Below are positions 21,868 through 23,329 of a DNA stretch of 23,329 bases, piece after piece; within the stretch, counting starts at the first letter, position 1, and every line of letters starts with the position of its first letter. Under the pieces are notes generated by a model, which saw nothing but the letters and a program-made list of their open reading frames with translations, was not told the DNA's origin and ran no database searches. This DNA is from a bacterium UBA3756 (GTDB lineage: Bacteria > Bacteroidota > Bacteroidia > Bacteroidales > Bacteroidaceae), in the NCBI GenBank assembly GCA_002371695.1, contig DFGG01000154.1:1169-24497 (forward strand), read 5' to 3'. The position numbers were made by a program, and so were the translations under genes.

Positions 21868-21886
21868 ATTTATTAGTTTTTGCGTG

Positions 21887-21894
21887 CAAAGATA
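21887..21894 (-). promoter_or_regulatory. -7 box TATCTTTG for the CE12-like gene
   Basis: TATCTTTG on the minus strand lies 20 nt before the outer ATG (21867) and 29 nt before the inner ATG (21858). A TTG lies 23 nt upstream, slightly outside normal -33 spacing. Confidence 0.6.
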
Positions 21895-21937
21895 ACAATT
21901 TTATTAGAAATAAAGAACAATCTATGAGAATTTTTAC

Positions 21938-21945
21938 TATCTTTG
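21938..21945 (+). promoter_or_regulatory. -7 box TATCTTTG for the TMEM43-like gene
   Basis: TATCTTTG on the plus strand gives a leader of about 60 nt to the ATG at 22012; no clear -33 element. It is divergent from the promoter at 21887. Confidence 0.6.
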
Positions 21946-22011
21946 CACCGAAAAGATAATAACGAAGCCCGAGAACTAGTAAACATTTATAACCCAATAA
22001 CCATTAAGATT

Positions 22012-23329
22012 ATGGCATATCAAGAGACAAGAACGGTGGGCTACGGCTCACGAGTGGGAAGCTCCTTCAAAGGGATAGGAGCAGGTATCATGCTGTTTCT
22101 GGCAGGCACAGCCCTGCTGTGGTGGAACGAGGGTCGTGCCGTGAAGACGGAGAAGATGCTCGACGAGGCCGGCAGCAAGTATGTGGAGATGGAGAATCCC
22201 AACAAGAAAGACGCCTCGCTGGAGGGCGAGCTGATCTGTGGCACGGCAATGGCCACCACGGAGGACTCGCTCACCGATGACCAGTTCGGCATCGGTGCCA
22301 AGGCCATCGCCCTTAGTCGCACGGTGGAGTATTACCAGTGGGTGGAGCACGCCCAGGAGAAACGTGAGGACAAGCTGGGCGGCAAGGAGGAGATCACCAC
22401 CACCTATACGTACAGCAAGGAGTGGGTGCGGGAGCCGATCGAGTCGGCACAGTTCAAGGATCCTGGTTTTCAGAAGAAGAACACCGTGCTGACCACCGTG
22501 GAGAACGATGAAGAATGGGCAGAGAACGTGAAGTGGGGTGCCTACAAGCTGCCAGAGAGTCTCTTCCACAGCATGCGCAGCGTGGAGGGGCTGGACCTGG
22601 CCATCGCCGAGGACCTGCTGGCGCAGTTTGACAAGAACGCGCAGACAGCCTACGAGCGGTTCTACGGCATCCTGAAGAGTCGCCCCGCCTCTACGGGGAA
22701 TCAGCAGTCGGCCCAGCCCGGCTCAAGGGATGAGCTATCCTCTCTGCCCGACTCGGTGAAAGCGCTGCTGCCCGACTCGGTCAGGGCGGCCCTCGAAGCC
22801 CTGCAGGCCCGCAACGACTCCATCAACAAGGCCATGGCAACAGCTGAGAACAAGAAAGACCTGGAGTACGTACACCAGGCCGGCAACGTGCTCTACTTCG
22901 GACGCGTGCCCGGATCGCCTGAGGTGGGCGACGTACGTGTGACATTCGAGAAGATCGTGCCTGCCAAGGTGACGGTGATGGCCGTGGTCGACGGCGATAC
23001 CTTCAAGCCCTTCAAGGCCAAGAACGGAAAGCGCTTCCAGACACTCGTGATGGGACAGAAGAGCGGCGACGAGATCATCGATGCTGCCAAGGAGAGCAAC
23101 AACATGATGCTCTGGTTCTTCCGTATCATCGGCATCGTGATGGTCATCAGCGGTCTGAAGGGTATCTTCGCCTTCCTGGAGACCATCCTCAAGGTGGTGC
23201 CCTTCGTGGCCAACATCATCGGATGGGGCGTGGGTGTCGTTTGCACCGTCATCGGCATCGCCTGGAGCCTCATCATCATCGCCATCGCATGGCTCTTCTA
23301 CCGTCCGCTGCTGGGTATCAGCCTGCTGG
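22012..23329 (+). CDS. TMEM43-family membrane protein (cut by window end)
   Basis: 439 codons seen, no stop before the window ends. Starts MAYQETRTVGYGSRVGSSFK. One hydrophobic segment near residues 22-39 (GAGIMLFLAGTALLWWNEGR), then a large non-membrane region rich in charged residues, with a repeated LPDSV motif at about 244-256. The C-terminal half carries several hydrophobic segments (MMLWFFRIIGIVMVISGLKG onward). N-terminal WWNEGRA, YFGRVPGSPEVGDVRV and FRIIGIVMV are characteristic of the bacterial branch of the TMEM43 family, whose biochemical role is unknown. ATG 22012 follows an AT-rich leader and a TATCTTTG box. Nothing in the neighbourhood suggests a partner. Confidence 0.85.
   Translation, partial: MAYQETRTVGYGSRVGSSFKGIGAGIMLFLAGTALLWWNEGRAVKTEKMLDEAGSKYVEMENPNKKDASLEGELICGTAMATTEDSLTDDQFGIGAKAIALSRTVEYYQWVEHAQEKREDKLGGKEEITTTYTYSKEWVREPIESAQFKDPGFQKKNTVLTTVENDEEWAENVKWGAYKLPESLFHSMRSVEGLDLAIAEDLLAQFDKNAQTAYERFYGILKSRPASTGNQQSAQPGSRDELSSLPDSVKALLPDSVRAALEALQARNDSINKAMATAENKKDLEYVHQAGNVLYFGRVPGSPEVGDVRVTFEKIVPAKVTVMAVVDGDTFKPFKAKNGKRFQTLVMGQKSGDEIIDAAKESNNMMLWFFRIIGIVMVISGLKGIFAFLETILKVVPFVANIIGWGVGVVCTVIGIAWSLIIIAIAWLFYRPLLGISLL

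Overview
The window looks like chromosome from a gut- or rumen-type Bacteroidetes, most likely Prevotella or a close relative. The evidence is the repeated TAnnTTTG -7 promoter box (three times with a TTTG -33 box exactly 20 nt upstream), BACON and BspA-type LRR domains, a T9SS-like C-terminal domain, FucP-family transporters and plant-polysaccharide esterases of the CE15 and CE12 type. No tRNA, rRNA or CRISPR array was found.

Layout. 1-2400 (- strand): the 5' part of a class II fructose-bisphosphate aldolase gene, then an aquaporin-sugar MFS transporter pair with no gap between them. 2536-4100 (+): an esterase-like alpha/beta hydrolase fused to a degenerate HAD domain, then the C-terminal half of a BaiN/HI0933-type flavoprotein (decayed). 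4097-10098 (-): a probable four-gene operon, gtrA-like > REC-plus-PEP/pyruvate-binding protein > FucP-type symporter > PIG-L deacetylase. 10235-11389 (+): a secreted CE15-type glucuronoyl esterase.

11390-14906 is an accessory segment. It holds a ~120 bp nested palindrome and two copies of one REP-associated (Y1/RAYT) transposon carrying different internal deletions; together they rebuild one 798 bp element with an intact 228-codon frame. Between the copies lies a surface lipoprotein with 14 CxxC motifs of DnaJ zinc-finger type followed by two BACON domains.

15055-20100 (+) is the most interesting unit. A membrane-spanning regulator (Kelch-like exported sensor, one TM segment, cytoplasmic AraC HTH) precedes a two-gene operon encoding a BspA-type LRR surface protein and a secreted Kelch-like protein homologous to the regulator's own sensor. 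The regulator gene and the operon each carry the same 27 bp palindrome, centred 53-54 bp upstream of the start of the -7 box. This suggests a self-contained, autoregulated surface-sensing system.

20206-21867 (-) is a tandem two-domain CE12-like SGNH esterase, and 22012 to the window end (+) is a TMEM43-like membrane protein, cut by the boundary. All assignments are from reading the sequence and recalling families; no searches were run.
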